Shown here in pieces: positions 27,083-37,661 of a DNA stretch of 64,000 bases. Source of the DNA: CBDDBH01 sp965225625 (GTDB lineage Bacteria > Pseudomonadota > Gammaproteobacteria > JADZEE01). The position numbers and the translations under genes were made by a program. Position 1 is the first letter of the stretch; every line of letters begins with the position of its first letter. The notes under the pieces are model-generated. The model worked only from the letters and a program-made list of their open reading frames with translations. It was not told the origin of the DNA and did no database searches. The DNA is taken from assembly GCA_965225625.1 (NCBI GenBank), contig CBDDBH010000026.1, forward strand, positions 108,620 through 172,619, given 5' to 3'.

Positions 27083-27484
27083 ATGAAAAGAGAGAACCTT
27101 CGACCGGCCGGCGCTTTAGACTCGGAAACCGCGGATATACACACGTCGTAGCCGTCCAGGATCCCGGTAAGCTGGTGTTCGTCTCCGGACAGGGCGCGCT
27201 GGACGAAAACCTCAAAATTATCGGCCCGGCGACGTTGTTACTCAAGCTAAAGCGACACTGGCCAACGTTCGCCGTGCGCTGGAGGCCGCGGGCGCGACAC
27301 CGGCGGATGTGGTGAAAATGGTGACCTACGTACTCGAGGTAAGCGACCATCAGCCGGAGATCCGGCAAGCGCGCATCGAGTTTTTGAAGGCAACCCGCCG
27401 TCTGCCTCAACCATGGTAGGGGTTGCCCAGTTGCCGGTTGCCGGTATGTTGATCGAGATCGATGTGATTGCTGCCCTGAAATGA
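27083..27484 (+). pseudogene. RidA/YjgF-family protein, frameshifted
   Basis: Frames join to give MKRENLRPAGALDSE, GYTHVVAVQDPGKLVFVSGQ, GALDENLKIIG, DVVTQAKATLANVRRALEAA, KMVTYVLEVSDHQPEIRQAR and ASTMVGVAQLPVAGMLIEID, the full RidA fold of about 130 aa. Breaks lie near 27125, 27225 and 27395. RidA-type proteins deaminate reactive enamine/imine intermediates, although many homologues have other or unknown roles. Confidence 0.7.
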
Positions 27485-27550
27485 TTTTCTGCGTACCAAC
27501 AAATTGGTGTGATATCGTCGCGCCCTAAACAGAACAACAGGAGGAGACCC

Positions 27551-28621
27551 ATGTCCGATGAACCCGTAGCCAAAGGCGCACACCTGGTCGGCAGTGTTTC
27601 GCTGCAAGATACCGATGCAGTGATCTGCGCCGCCGCCGACATACTGGGTGACCACCTCGAACGATCCCCCGATGGCGAGACCGGACCGCGCGAGCACTGG
27701 GTCTATTGGCAGTACACGGTGATGCAGCAAGATCCGAACTTAGAGCAGGATCCGGATGAAGCACCACGACCGTTTCCGCTGATGACCAAGGGCGTTCTCG
27801 GTGAAGTGCAAATTCGTCCGGCCAGATTCAAGGCCGGTGTCGATTTGGACAATATTTTGTTTAATACCACCTATGCGGAGTATGCAGTGGAGTCCTATGC
27901 AAGATTTGGGGATCTGAAAAAACAAGGTAAGGTCCAAGCAGATACGCGGTTCATGGTCGCTCTGCCGACACCACTGGCAATTGCACTGCCGCACATCAGC
28001 CCGCGGTCAATTCCGGACTTTCTCAAGGTCTACGAACGCTCACTCATTGCCGATCTGAAAAAAATACTTGCAGCGATCCCTGCGACTGAGCTTTCATCCA
28101 ATGGGACATCGCGGTCGAGGTCATCGGCTTGGAGGGCGGCTTCCCGCTCCCGAGTTCCGCCGAGGAATTTGAAGAGGAGTGCTTGCAACAATTCGCGCGC
28201 CTGGACACAGAGGTGCCGGCGGATGTAGAAATGGGTTACCACTGGTGTTACGGCAATCCCAATGGCGAGCACATGATCGAACCGCAGGACAGTGGCTTGA
28301 TGGTGCGGCTGACCAACGGCGTCATCGCGCGCAGCCCGCGTAAAATTGATTTTATTCACATGCCGGTGCCGATAGAACGCGACGACGATGCGTACTTTGC
28401 GCCAATGGCTGATTTAAAGTTACCCTCCGACTGCAAACTGTACCTGGGTCTGGGTGCATATCGAGGATGGCAACAATGGCACTAATGCCCGCATTGCCAC
28501 CGCGAGTAAGTATGTCAATGAGTTCGGTGTCGCCACTGAATGCGGCATAGGTCGGCACCCCGCCGAGGAGATAGAGCCGCTGCTGCGTATTCACGCTCAA
28601 TGTTCAACGCCCCTGAGGTGA
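27551..28621 (+). pseudogene. MetE/UROD-superfamily-like protein, two frameshifts
   Basis: A good ribosome site (GGAGGAGA) precedes ATG 27551. The product starts KGAHLVGSVSLQDTDAVICA and SPDGETGPREHWVYWQ, a pattern I associate with proteins annotated as cobalamin-independent methionine synthase-like. It continues in a second frame (IAVEVIGLEGGFPLPSSAEE, MGYHWCYGNPNGEHM, MPVPIERDDDAYFAPMADLK) and a third (ARIATASKYVNEFGVATECG, ending CSTPLR). Breaks lie near 28090 and 28460. About 356 aa. Function not established. Confidence 0.6.
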
Positions 28622-28886
28622 GGTAACGCAGGCAACCGCAGTAGCGGGACGGGATCGATCCGACCGTGTGGCGTAGCCCGCTGGCATTAATAGCTCAGAT
28701 CGGTTAGTGTGCGTCCCGCAAACGGGCATCAGTCCGGCAGCGGCGAACAACAGGACTTCTGTTTATCCTTCCGAAGCCCCGCCGCAAAAAATTCCCCTCT
28801 TACCCCTTAACTGTTGTTTGGGTCGGAAATGTACGACCACATCGTGCAGGCTCTGCTTGTGCGCGTGTGGTGGAGAAAATAACTTA
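28622..28886. other. Gap upstream of the DEAD-box gene
   Basis: 265 bases with no supported gene. An in-frame extension of the helicase ORF reaches 28707, but that sequence does not look like protein of this family. It probably holds the helicase 5' leader; no specific element was recognised. Confidence 0.4.
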
Positions 28887-30140
28887 ATGTCTGTTTCAAC
28901 ATTCAACACTCCAACCGGATTTGACCGGTTTGGACTGCACCAAAACCTCACCCGGGGGATCCACGCGGCCGGGTTTGAGAATCCTCGACCGATCCAACTG
29001 GAAACCATACCCGCCGGCCTCGACGGACGCGATGTGCTGGGCCTCGCCCAGACCGGCACCGGCAAGACGGCAGCCTTCGCACTACCGATACTGAACCATT
29101 TTCTCGAGAAGCCCGACAAGTCCTCGTGCCCTAATAATTGCTCCGACGCGGGAACTGGCCACTCAGATCGCGGTAGAGATCCGGATGCTTTCCAAGTTCA
29201 CCGAAATGACGACGATTACCGTTTACGGCGGCGTCTCGATGCAAAACCAGATCAGGCGTTGCGCAAGCGACCCGAGATTGTGGTGGGCTGTCCGGGCCGT
29301 GTGCTCGACTTGATGCGACAAGGCGTGCTTCGCCTCGACCAGGTGCAGACCCTGGTCCTCGACGAAGCCGACCACATGTTTGACATGGGCTTTTTGCCGG
29401 ACATTCGCAAAATTCTCGGTAAGCTGCCGAAGAACCGGCAAAATCTGCTCTTTTCCGCGACCATGCCAAAGGAGATCCGAGGATTGGCCGTAACGCTCTT
29501 GTCCGATCCCCACATAGTCGAGCTAGCCAATGCTGCACCTGTGAGTACGGTTGATCACGCACTCTATCTCATCTCAGAGTCTCGCAAACGCGACCTGCCT
29601 CGAGCAGGTGCTTGGCCGTGATAATTGTGAGTCGGCATATTCGTATTCACACGTACCAAACACCGCGCCAAACGGCTCGCCGCACAAATCGTTAAATTGG
29701 GCTATCGTGCAGTCGACCTGCAGGGAAATTTATCTCAGGCCCAGCGCGATAAAGCCATGAACGGTTTCCGTACAGGCCGCTATGACATCCTGGTAGCAAC
29801 CGACATCGCCGCACGCGGTATTGACGTGAGCGGGGTTTCCTACGTGATCAACTTCGACGTGCCGAATACACCGGAGGCCTACACTCACCGCCTCGGTCGC
29901 ACCGGCCGCGCGGAACTCGAGGGCACGGCTTGCACCTTTGTAACAAGTGAGGATCGAGCTTGGCTACGTGCTACTGAGCGCATGATTGGCGCGCCGATTC
30001 AGCGCTTACAGGTCGAGGGCATCGAAGCAGAAGCTGACGACGGGCCCGAAACGCGGCGTCCGCCACGCAGTCATACGCCTAAGAATCGACCCAAGCGGCG
30101 GAACCGACGACGTAACCCCGGAGCAATCAAGCAAGCGTAG
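28887..30140 (+). pseudogene. DEAD-box RNA helicase, RhlE-like, frameshifted
   Basis: The helicase motifs are all present but in changing frames: Q motif and AQTGTGKT (I) in the first piece, APTRELA (Ia) in a second, CPGRVLDLM and VLDEADHMFDMGF (II) with FSATMP (III) in a third, then VATDIAARGIDVSGVSYVIN (V) and HRLGRTGRA (VI) in the last, with a basic tail RPKRRNRRR. Breaks lie near 29125, 29260 and 29600-29640. About 417 aa. An essential-looking core gene with four intact motif blocks argues for assembly indels rather than decay. Confidence 0.8.
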
Positions 30141-30159
30141 ACGAGAAAACTGTCTGAAG

Positions 30160-30190
30160 AAGGAAAGGGTACGAGCAGTACCCTTTCCTT
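30160..30190. terminator. Perfect 13-bp inverted repeat downstream of the helicase gene
   Basis: AAGGAAAGGGTAC (30160-30172) and GTACCCTTTCCTT (30178-30190) pair perfectly around a 5-base loop, 20 bases after the helicase stop. No T run follows. Its right arm is also the first part of the tandem repeats, so it may belong to that element instead. Confidence 0.45.
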
Positions 30191-30313
30191 GGAAATGTGT
30201 ATCTGACCCCAGTTTTTGGTACCCTTTCCTTGGAAATGTGTATCTGACCCCAGTTTTTCTTTGACCCCAGTTTTTAATGTGTATCTGACCCCAGTTTTTG
30301 ACCCCAGTTTTTA
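30178..30313. repeat. Short tandem repeats with the TGTGTATCTGACCCCAG motif
   Basis: Two exact 40-bp copies (30178-30217 and 30219-30258) are followed by partial copies: CTTTGACCCCAGTTTTT, AATGTGTATCTGACCCCAGTTTTT (30276-30299) and GACCCCAGTTTTT. The motif resembles short intergenic repeats found in many gammaproteobacterial genomes, often near REP-associated transposases; none is seen here. Confidence 0.8.
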
Positions 30314-30910
30314 GGCTACGATCTCCAGGCCAATTGGCGTGCAGTGGCGACCGTTGCAGTCGCTGGCGACCTCTTCGGCGCAGGAAGTCGCGCCGACCAG
30401 GCAATCCATTTCGGCAATTAGATCGACGTAATCTCCGGCTTTCGATTTGGGTGCCTCGATCGCCATTTCGTTTTTGTCGTCGATGTGGGTATTCATGAAG
30501 ATGTTAAAGGGATCGGGAACTGCGCCTTCCTCGATGCCGTAGGGCGCCAGAGCATCACGTAGATTTTCCAGGCATCCCGTCGTCCCCGGCTGGCCCAGAA
30601 CCTGCTCGTAAATCCAGCGGTTACAGGGTGGAAACATCAGATCGTGCACGCCCACCGTATCCTCGCCTAGCGTGAACATGGGTGTGTTCTTATTCGAGTA
30701 GAGTCGATCGCCGGTCGAGATACGCACCCGGAAGACGTTTACGCGCGTCTTGCCGGCGGAGAAGAACTCCGAATGATCGTGTTCATTGAAACACACAAAG
30801 TCGCAGACCTGCAGGCCCTCGAGATCTATGACCCTCAGGGTCTCGCCTTTTTTAACCACAATCGCTGTCCCCGATTTTGCGGGAATCACCTGATTTCGCG
30901 AGTCGCTCAT
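30311..30910 (-). CDS. DUF1989 / urea carboxylase-associated family protein
   Basis: About 199 aa from the Met at 30910 (MSDSRNQVIPAKSGTAIVVK). VIDLEGLQVCDFVCFNEHDH, GDRLYSNKNTPMFTLGEDTV, HDLMFPPCN and NTHIDDKNEMAIEAPKSKAG mark the DUF1989 family, cupin-like proteins linked to urea carboxylase or amine utilisation. The reading frame is continuous with the upstream molybdenum hydroxylase, so it could be translated as its C-terminal domain; AAGGACAG in front of the Met could instead serve as a ribosome site for a separate protein. Confidence 0.75.
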   Translation of the reverse strand: MSDSRNQVIPAKSGTAIVVKKGETLRVIDLEGLQVCDFVCFNEHDHSEFFSAGKTRVNVFRVRISTGDRLYSNKNTPMFTLGEDTVGVHDLMFPPCNRWIYEQVLGQPGTTGCLENLRDALAPYGIEEGAVPDPFNIFMNTHIDDKNEMAIEAPKSKAGDYVDLIAEMDCLVGATSCAEEVASDCNGRHCTPIGLEIVA

Positions 30911-33092
30911 TGTCTCTGTCCTTGCAGTCAGGTGGCCCCGCAATTCGGCGGGGTCAATAGGCAAACGCCGGATCCGCTTGCCCGTCAGAGCGTAAAGCGC
31001 GTTGGTGACCGCCGGCGCGATAGGCGGTGTAGCCGTTTCTCCGACGCCACCTATCGCTTCACCGCTCTCCAGGATGTGTGTTTCCACCACCGGCATCTCG
31101 TCCATACGCAGCATGCGGTATTCGTGGAAGTTACCCTGCTCGACACGTCCATCCTTCAAGGTGATTTCGCCGTAAAGGGCAGCCGATAGTCCCCAGACGA
31201 TACCACTGTCCATCTGCGCGCGGATATTATCGGGATTGAGCGCCGTACCGCAATCCAATGCGCATACCACTTTGTGAACGCGCGGCCTGCCATCGGCGCC
31301 AACTGACACTTCCGCAACTTCGGCTGCGTAGCTGCCGCCGTAGTGGTGCACGGCGATACCGCGACCGCGTCCGACGGGTAGCGGCGCTCCCCAGCCCGCT
31401 TTCTCAGCGGCAAGTTCCAACACGCCGAGTTCCCGGGGACTGTCCTGTAGCAGGGCGCGGCGGAACTCGAAAGGATCCTGGCCGGCGGCTGCGGCCAACT
31501 CGTCGATAAACGATTCGACCACGAAGGCATTAATGGAACTACCAACGCCCCGCCACCAGTGCACCGGCACACCGTCGTAAACGGGATGGTAATCGATGGC
31601 CTGATTGGCGATCCGATAGGGGATCTTGTCCGCGCCTTCCACGGAAGTCGGATCCACATCGGTCCCGCTGTCGAAATCGGGATCCCATTCCCCTTCGGCA
31701 TGCAGAATGGACGCCCCCACCAGGCGATGTGTCCATGCAACCGGCCGGGCATTGGAGTCGAGACCGCCTCGGAGTCTCGCGAAGTTCAAGGGCCGATAGA
31801 AACCGCCGCGCGTGTCGTCCTCGCGTGTCCAGACGATCTTGACCGGCTTGCCGATCCGCTTCGACAGTTCGATCGCCTCGGCAGCGAAGTCCGGTTTACC
31901 CCCGGCGCCCGAAACCGCCGCCGAGAAACGTCGTGTGGATCTCGATCGCCTCGGGCGGGAGTCCGGTTATTTCAACCGCCGCCTGCTGATCCCGCCCCTG
32001 GGTTTGGGTGCTGCTCCAGATCCGAACACGGTCCGCACGCACATCGGCCACGCAGTTCAGCGGCTCCATGCAGGCGTGCGCAAGAAAAGGGAGTTCGTAG
32101 AGGGCATCCACGGTCGTGCTTGCCGCGTCGAAGCCGGCTTCGACATTTCCCTGCCGGTGCACTTCGCGCCCCGGCTGTTCGCTGAGCCGCATGTATTTCT
32201 CGCGCAGTGACGCCATCGACAAACCGGAGTTGGGACCCTCGTCCCACTCGATATGCAGCGCATCCCGTCCACGCTTCGCGGTCCAGAACGAATCTGCTAC
32301 AACGGCGAGTCCTGCTTTCACTTCCACAATTTCATCGACGCCACTGATCTTCATCGCCTCACCAGCGTCGAAGCGCTTCACCCGGGCGCCGAACACCGGC
32401 GGGCGCGCTATCACGGCCGTGCGCATGCCCGCTACGATTACGTCCAGTCCGAAGCGCGCTTCGCCCGTGACCTTCACCGGCGTGTCGAGTCGCGGCTGGG
32501 AGCGGCCCAGCAGGCGGAATTGTGCTGGCGATTTCAGCGTCACGTCCTGCGGCGGCGTCATCGATCCAGCCGCGGATGCCAATGCGCTGTATAAAGCACG
32601 CCGACCGCTGGCGTCGTGAAGCACCTCACCTGCTTCGGTGCGGCATTGAGAAGTAGGCACCTGCCATTGCTGTGCAGCCGCAGCGATCAACATAGCTCGC
32701 GCCGTAGCGCCGGCGTGACGGTATCGTTCGTATTCACTGCGGATGCTGGAGCTTCCGCCGGTCGTCTGCGTGCCCCACTCGGTGTGTTTGTAGATCTCGG
32801 CAGCTGGCGCTGGCTCGACCCGCATGGCGTTCCAGTCGGCATCGAGTTCTTCGGCGACAAGCATGGCCAAACCGGTATAGATCCCCTGACCCATCTCGGA
32901 CTTATTAGACAGGACGGTGACTGTACCGTCCGGCGTGATCCGCAGAAAAGCGTTGGGCGCGAAAGTGCCCGTGGCCTCGTCAGCTGCGAAAGCACGTTTT
33001 GCCGGCACATTGAATCCAAGCAGCAGACCGCCGCCGGTGAGCGCGCTAACCTTCAGGAAATTGCGCCGGTTACGATTGCTTAAGCCTCTCAT
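30911..33092 (-). CDS. IorB-type molybdenum hydroxylase beta subunit, Tat-exported, frameshifted
   Basis: RNRRNFLKVSALTGGGLLLG is a Tat signal at the N-terminus, as in isoquinoline 1-oxidoreductase beta subunits. Further marks are SNKSEMGQGIYTGLAMLVAE, WGTQTTGGSSSI, LEPLNC-like MEPLNCVAD, GGGFGRRG and, at the end, the catalytic Glu in GGVGETATPPIAPA. The frame changes near 31905 just after GGGFGRRG, with AIELSKRIGKPVKIVWTRED continuing the family. About 727 aa. No [2Fe-2S] IorA partner is seen. It follows HyuB by 15 bases. Confidence 0.8.
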
Positions 33093-33107
33093 AATTGCTG
33101 CTCCGAG

Positions 33108-35357
33108 CTACACCGGCCAACTGAAGACTTTTAGATCTTGGAGTACCGGTTCATTGCGTTCTTTGACGTCGAGCGCGTGCCGCCGCCCGCACGCCGGGCA
33201 GAGATACTCTACTAGTTCCAAAGTCGGATGCACGCGCATGCCGGCGGGCCGTTCGTCCGAGCCTATGCTGCGCGTCGCCGCGTAAGTCTTCCAGTTATCG
33301 AGTGAGTCGCAGAAGGTGTGACCGCAGCTACATTCGAACTGCATCGCCCCTTGTTTAGTGCGGGCGACCACGAGACCCGAGCCGAGCTGGGTCAGTAACT
33401 GCCCCGGCGCGCGAGTTTCAGCGGCCTTTTCGGGGACATCAGCGGTCTCCAGGCGTGATTTACGCACGCGCTCACGACGCACCTCGGTCTCGTTCGCCGA
33501 CTCACCGAGCACCACACCGTAGACGGTTTCAGCGCGCGCCGCGGAAATGATGCCGTCACGAATATCGCATTCAACTTCTTCCACCTCGCGCTGCAGCGGA
33601 TCGCCGTAGCCACCCCCGCCCTGCCAGGTGTATTGCACGACGTCGCCGGGCAGCACCGGCATTTCGTCCTCTTTGGCTTCGAGCACCTGCACCTCGCCAC
33701 CGAGCGCATCCAGATCAAGCGGTTCGGAAATGTCTTCAAGCGCCAACGGCAGTTCGCCATCGGCCCAGCGCTGCCTGACGTCGGATCCATGTACGACCAT
33801 CGCTGCGCTGCACACTCCGGGCCAGCCACCAAACTGGCCGAAGGACACCGGCACGTCGACACCGTGTGAAGTCAGTGAACAACGCAAACGATCCACACCA
33901 TGGGGTGTCCACGCGGTGCCCGCGGCACGACCACCGCGGTGTGCGCCGTCCGCCGCCGGTATCGGGAAAGTAGCTGCGATACAGGAACAACATGGGTCCG
34001 TGGATCTCGTTCTCCTCGACGTTGGCGATATGCGGTTTGGGCGAGACAAAACAACCGGATTGATCGATGCCATCGGCGGTCGCAGCCGCACCGCCGCCGC
34101 CGATTTGCGCGTCCAGCAACTGATTGCCGAACGGTTTCGCCGTGTTGATTACGATCGCCGGTGAAGAAAGCCGCCATGGTGCCGTGCGTCACCGCCTGGG
34201 ATTTGTGCCTTTCCTGGTCCGACAACGCCAGCAGTTTGGACACGGCGTGCGATGTGGCCGCCGATATAATCCAGCCTTGGCCGATGGTTGCAGCGCCGGT
34301 TGGGGCCGGCGGATTCGCGTTGCCAGATCAGTCCCCTGGGAGCTACGACTTCGAGTGCGTTCAAAATACCTTGGTTCCAAGGGATCCCGGACCCAATCAG
34401 CGGCCCGACGCCGCCGAAGATGGCGCCCACCAGACAACCTTCGGCGCAGTTGATATAGCCGATCGACTGGGGCGATGAATCGGACATGTCGATGCGTAAC
34501 CGATCGTCTTCTTTGATGAGTCGCACATCCGTTCGGTAGACACGGTTCTCGGTGCCATCGTGATCCAGAAAACCGCGCGTGCGCACCTCCGCATCCGGTA
34601 ACTGCCGCAGACGTTCGCGCGTGCGCCGCTCGGAATACCGGATCAACTCCTCCATTACGGTCAGCACCGTATCCGCACCGTAGTGCGCGATGAGTTCACC
34701 CAGGCGCTCCCGGGCAACAACGTTGGAGGCGATGAAGCCGCGCAGGTCTAATCCCACCATCTGCGGCTGACGCGTCATATTCAGGATCATGCGCCACACA
34801 TCCCGGCGCAATTTACCGCGATCGATGAGCCGCATCGGCGGCATCATTAATCCTTCCTGCTGCTTCTCACGCGCACGCACCGATACGGAGCCGACGCTCA
34901 TGCCGCCCATGTCGACCTGATGCGCCGTGACGCCGGTCCAGGCGATGAGCTCGCCACCATGAAAGATCGGAGCCATGAGCGTGACGTCGGGATGATGCAC
35001 CGCGCCTTTGTATGGGTCGTTGACGATGTACATGTCGCCGTCGGCAATTTCCTCGTCGGCAAAATCTTCCATAATGTGGCGCAGGATGATGGGCATGGCG
35101 CCGGAGTGAAAGACGACCTGCGGACCCATCGATGCAAGGCGTCCGTCTGCGGTAAATAGCGCGTTGTTGAAATCGCCTGCCGCCGCGACGATGGGTGACA
35201 CCGACACCTCCTTCAACGCCAGCGCCTGCTCCTCATTAATCGCTTCGAGCTTGTGACGGATGATCTCGAACATAACGGGATCGACCGCGAGCGGCGCTTC
35301 CAGAGCGGCCCAGTCGGCCACACTGGGACCGAGCACGAATGCATTCGGATCGTTCAT
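33108..35357 (-). CDS. HyuB-type hydantoinase/carboxylase subunit fused to AcxC-like zinc domain, frameshifted
   Basis: N-terminal HyuB family: DPVMFEIIRHKLEAINEEQA, AIADGDMYIVNDPYKGAVHHPDV, AHQVDMGGMSVGS, IDMSDSSPQSIGYINCAEG, and later YTWQGGGGYGDPLQREVEEV. After GVVLGESANETEV the same open frame runs on for about 110 residues with MQFECSCGHTFCDSLDNWKT and EYLCPACGRRHALDV, paired-Cys pattern of the acetone carboxylase gamma subunit. Several frame changes (about 34325-33950) interrupt the HyuB part, each with conserved sequence on both sides. It forms an operon with HyuA, 29 bases upstream. Substrate unknown. Confidence 0.78.
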
Positions 35358-35386
35358 GTTTGCGTCCTCTGTGCGATCTTCAACAA

Positions 35387-37468
35387 TCAGTCGGCGTGAC
35401 GCCGGATGGTAATGTTCAGAAATTCGTCAACCTCGGCGCTCTGGTCACTGATCAGCGCAACTGTTGTGCCATCGTATTCGATAATGGCAGGGCCGGCGAT
35501 TCGGTGTCCCGGCTGTAGCGCCTGGCCGTCATAGACGGCCGTTTCCACGAACGTCTGCTGGCCCGCGTCATAGGCACGCCGGTTACCGCGTTGCGCCACG
35601 CGCGCTTCGGTCGTGGCCTGCGGATAACGCGCCAGCGCGGGACGTGACAGCACACCAATGGCTTCGACAACAAAGGTGACAAGTTCGAATCCGGCACTCT
35701 CGGGAACCGACTCCTGACCGTAGCGTCGTGCGTAGGCCGCAAGAAAGTCCTGCAACAACCCGGGGACGGTTCCCGGATAAGGTACGGTCAAGGATTTCAT
35801 CTGACGGATGAAGCACACCTCAACAACCCGCCGCAGACTCTGCTGTTCGGGAGCAACATCTTGCGCCGCCAGCGACGTACTAGCACGTTCCTCCAGTTCA
35901 GTGAAGATGCTCTCGATCGAGTGCATATCAACGTCCGCACCAGCACTGGCGCGCGACACGCGCATCGGTGCTGCTCGTTCCACGGACAGCGCTATGTCTG
36001 AGGCTACGGCGCCCAACGCGCAGAATACCGATTGGCTGGCGGGTACCATCATTTCATCGACAACCTCGAGCGCAAATGCCGGCGCATGCGTCGCGCCTGC
36101 CCCGCCGAAGGCATAAAAAACAAACTCACGCGGATCGTGACCGCGTTCTATGGTGACGGTGCGCAACAGATCCGCCATACGCGTATCGACGATACGTTTG
36201 ACTCCCACTGCTGCGTCCTCTACCGAAACGCCCAATGGCTCAGCCACGTGCGTGCGGATCGCCTCGCGGGCTCGTCCGGCATCCAGCGGCAGCCTGCCGC
36301 CGAGAAAACGCGCCGGATCAATAATGCCCAGTACGACGTCGGCATCCGTAACCGTTGGCCGTTCACCACCGCGACCATAACAGGCCGGTCCCGGATCGGC
36401 GCCGGCACTCTCCGGTCCGACCCTGAGATAACCACCCGTTTCAACGCGCGCAATGGATCCCCCGCCAGCGCCGATCGCACGCACGTCCACCATAGGCAAC
36501 AACAGGTGATATTTCTCGGCGACCGTATCGCGCCGGCGCATTGCCTCACCATCAACAATGAGTGCTGCGTCAGCCGAGGTACCGCCCATGTCGAAGGTAA
36601 TGACGTTCTTGTGTCCGCGTTCGGCGCCGAGGAAGCGCGCCGCGGTTACTCCACCAGAGGGCCCGGACAGTAGTAGCCGCACAGGCGCTCGCCCCGCTTC
36701 TGACGGCGTCATAACACCGCCGGCGGAATCGAGCAGGAACAACCGGCTGTTACCCAGGCGCGTCTCCAGCGTATCGGTATAACGCTGCACCAGTGGACCA
36801 AGGCAGGCATTCACGACCGTGGTTGCGGTGCGCTCGTATTCACCAAGCCGTGGCACCAGTTCGGTCGAGACAGACAGATAACAGTCCGGCAGTTCCTCGC
36901 GCAAGATGGCTGCCGTTCGGGCCTCGTGCTCGGGATGTTTAAACGACCACAGATAGGCGACGGCCACCGCCTCCACGCCCGCCTGCCTGATCTGTGCGGC
37001 AGCAGCCCGCACGTCGTCCTCAACCAGGGGAGAGATGACCTCACCCGCGTAATCGATCCGCTCACGAACACCAAAGATCAAAGAGCGCGGCACTAACGGC
37101 TGCGGCACGCTGCGCTTGGAATAATCGGTGAGCTCTAGGCGCGACAGCCCGGCAGTCATGCCCATCATGCGTTGCATGATCAACGTGTCTTCGAAACCCC
37201 GCGTCGTGAGCAGCGCCACTTTGGCGACGCGACGCTCGATGAACGCATTGGTCGCCGCTGTGGTGCCGTGCGCGATGCGTTCGACGCCCGCCAATAAGCT
37301 CTCCACCTCGACGCCTTCCTGAAGCGCAATATCAGCCAGAGCCGCGAGCAAGCCCTCGACCAATTTACCCGGCGTGCTCGGCGCTTTGCTGGATGCGAGC
37401 GAACCATCGTCACGCATCATCACGACGTCAGTAAAGGTGCCGCCGATATCGATACCGATCGCAGTCAC
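35387..37468 (-). CDS. HyuA-type hydantoinase/oxoprolinase/acetone carboxylase subunit
   Basis: 693 aa. GIDIGGTFTDVVMM (phosphate-binding actin-like fold), HGTTAATNAFIERR, TFDMGGTSADAALI, IGAGGGSIARVETGGYLRVG and YAFGGAGATHAPAFA are family signatures. Members hydrolyse hydantoins or 5-oxoproline with ATP, or carboxylate acetone/acetophenone. The AcxC-like domain on the neighbouring HyuB favours a carboxylase-type reaction, but this is inference. First gene of the minus-strand operon 37468-30311. Confidence 0.88.
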   Translation of the reverse strand: MTAIGIDIGGTFTDVVMMRDDGSLASSKAPSTPGKLVEGLLAALADIALQEGVEVESLLAGVERIAHGTTAATNAFIERRVAKVALLTTRGFEDTLIMQRMMGMTAGLSRLELTDYSKRSVPQPLVPRSLIFGVRERIDYAGEVISPLVEDDVRAAAAQIRQAGVEAVAVAYLWSFKHPEHEARTAAILREELPDCYLSVSTELVPRLGEYERTATTVVNACLGPLVQRYTDTLETRLGNSRLFLLDSAGGVMTPSEAGRAPVRLLLSGPSGGVTAARFLGAERGHKNVITFDMGGTSADAALIVDGEAMRRRDTVAEKYHLLLPMVDVRAIGAGGGSIARVETGGYLRVGPESAGADPGPACYGRGGERPTVTDADVVLGIIDPARFLGGRLPLDAGRAREAIRTHVAEPLGVSVEDAAVGVKRIVDTRMADLLRTVTIERGHDPREFVFYAFGGAGATHAPAFALEVVDEMMVPASQSVFCALGAVASDIALSVERAAPMRVSRASAGADVDMHSIESIFTELEERASTSLAAQDVAPEQQSLRRVVEVCFIRQMKSLTVPYPGTVPGLLQDFLAAYARRYGQESVPESAGFELVTFVVEAIGVLSRPALARYPQATTEARVAQRGNRRAYDAGQQTFVETAVYDGQALQPGHRIAGPAIIEYDGTTVALISDQSAEVDEFLNITIRRHAD

Positions 37469-37661
37469 TACGTCAATCTCCGCTCAATTGGGTTACGCCG
37501 GCAATGCTAACCCCGCCATGAGAGAAAATCACAAATAAAACCAGATCGCTGCGAGCTCAGCGGGATTCGAACTTCGGAACACCCATGCGTGATCGACCAA
37601 GCTCCTATATTATTGCCGCATTCACGGTGATTGAACGTAATACGAGACTCGCTTACAAATA
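37469..37661. other. Divergent intergenic region
   Basis: 193 bases between the HyuA operon and the CmcJ-like gene. It must hold promoters for both; I cannot place them. GGATTCGAAC at 37563-37572 resembles a tRNA T-loop, but no cloverleaf can be built around it. Confidence 0.4.

Noticed and set aside
28707..28886. N-terminal extension of the DEAD-box ORF
   Set aside because: The extra 60 residues have no helicase resemblance, and ATG 28887 begins at the normal Q-motif region.
37550..37625. Possible tRNA on the minus strand (GTTCGAATCCCGC T-loop-like)
   Set aside because: The T stem does not pair and no anticodon, D arm or acceptor stem can be built.
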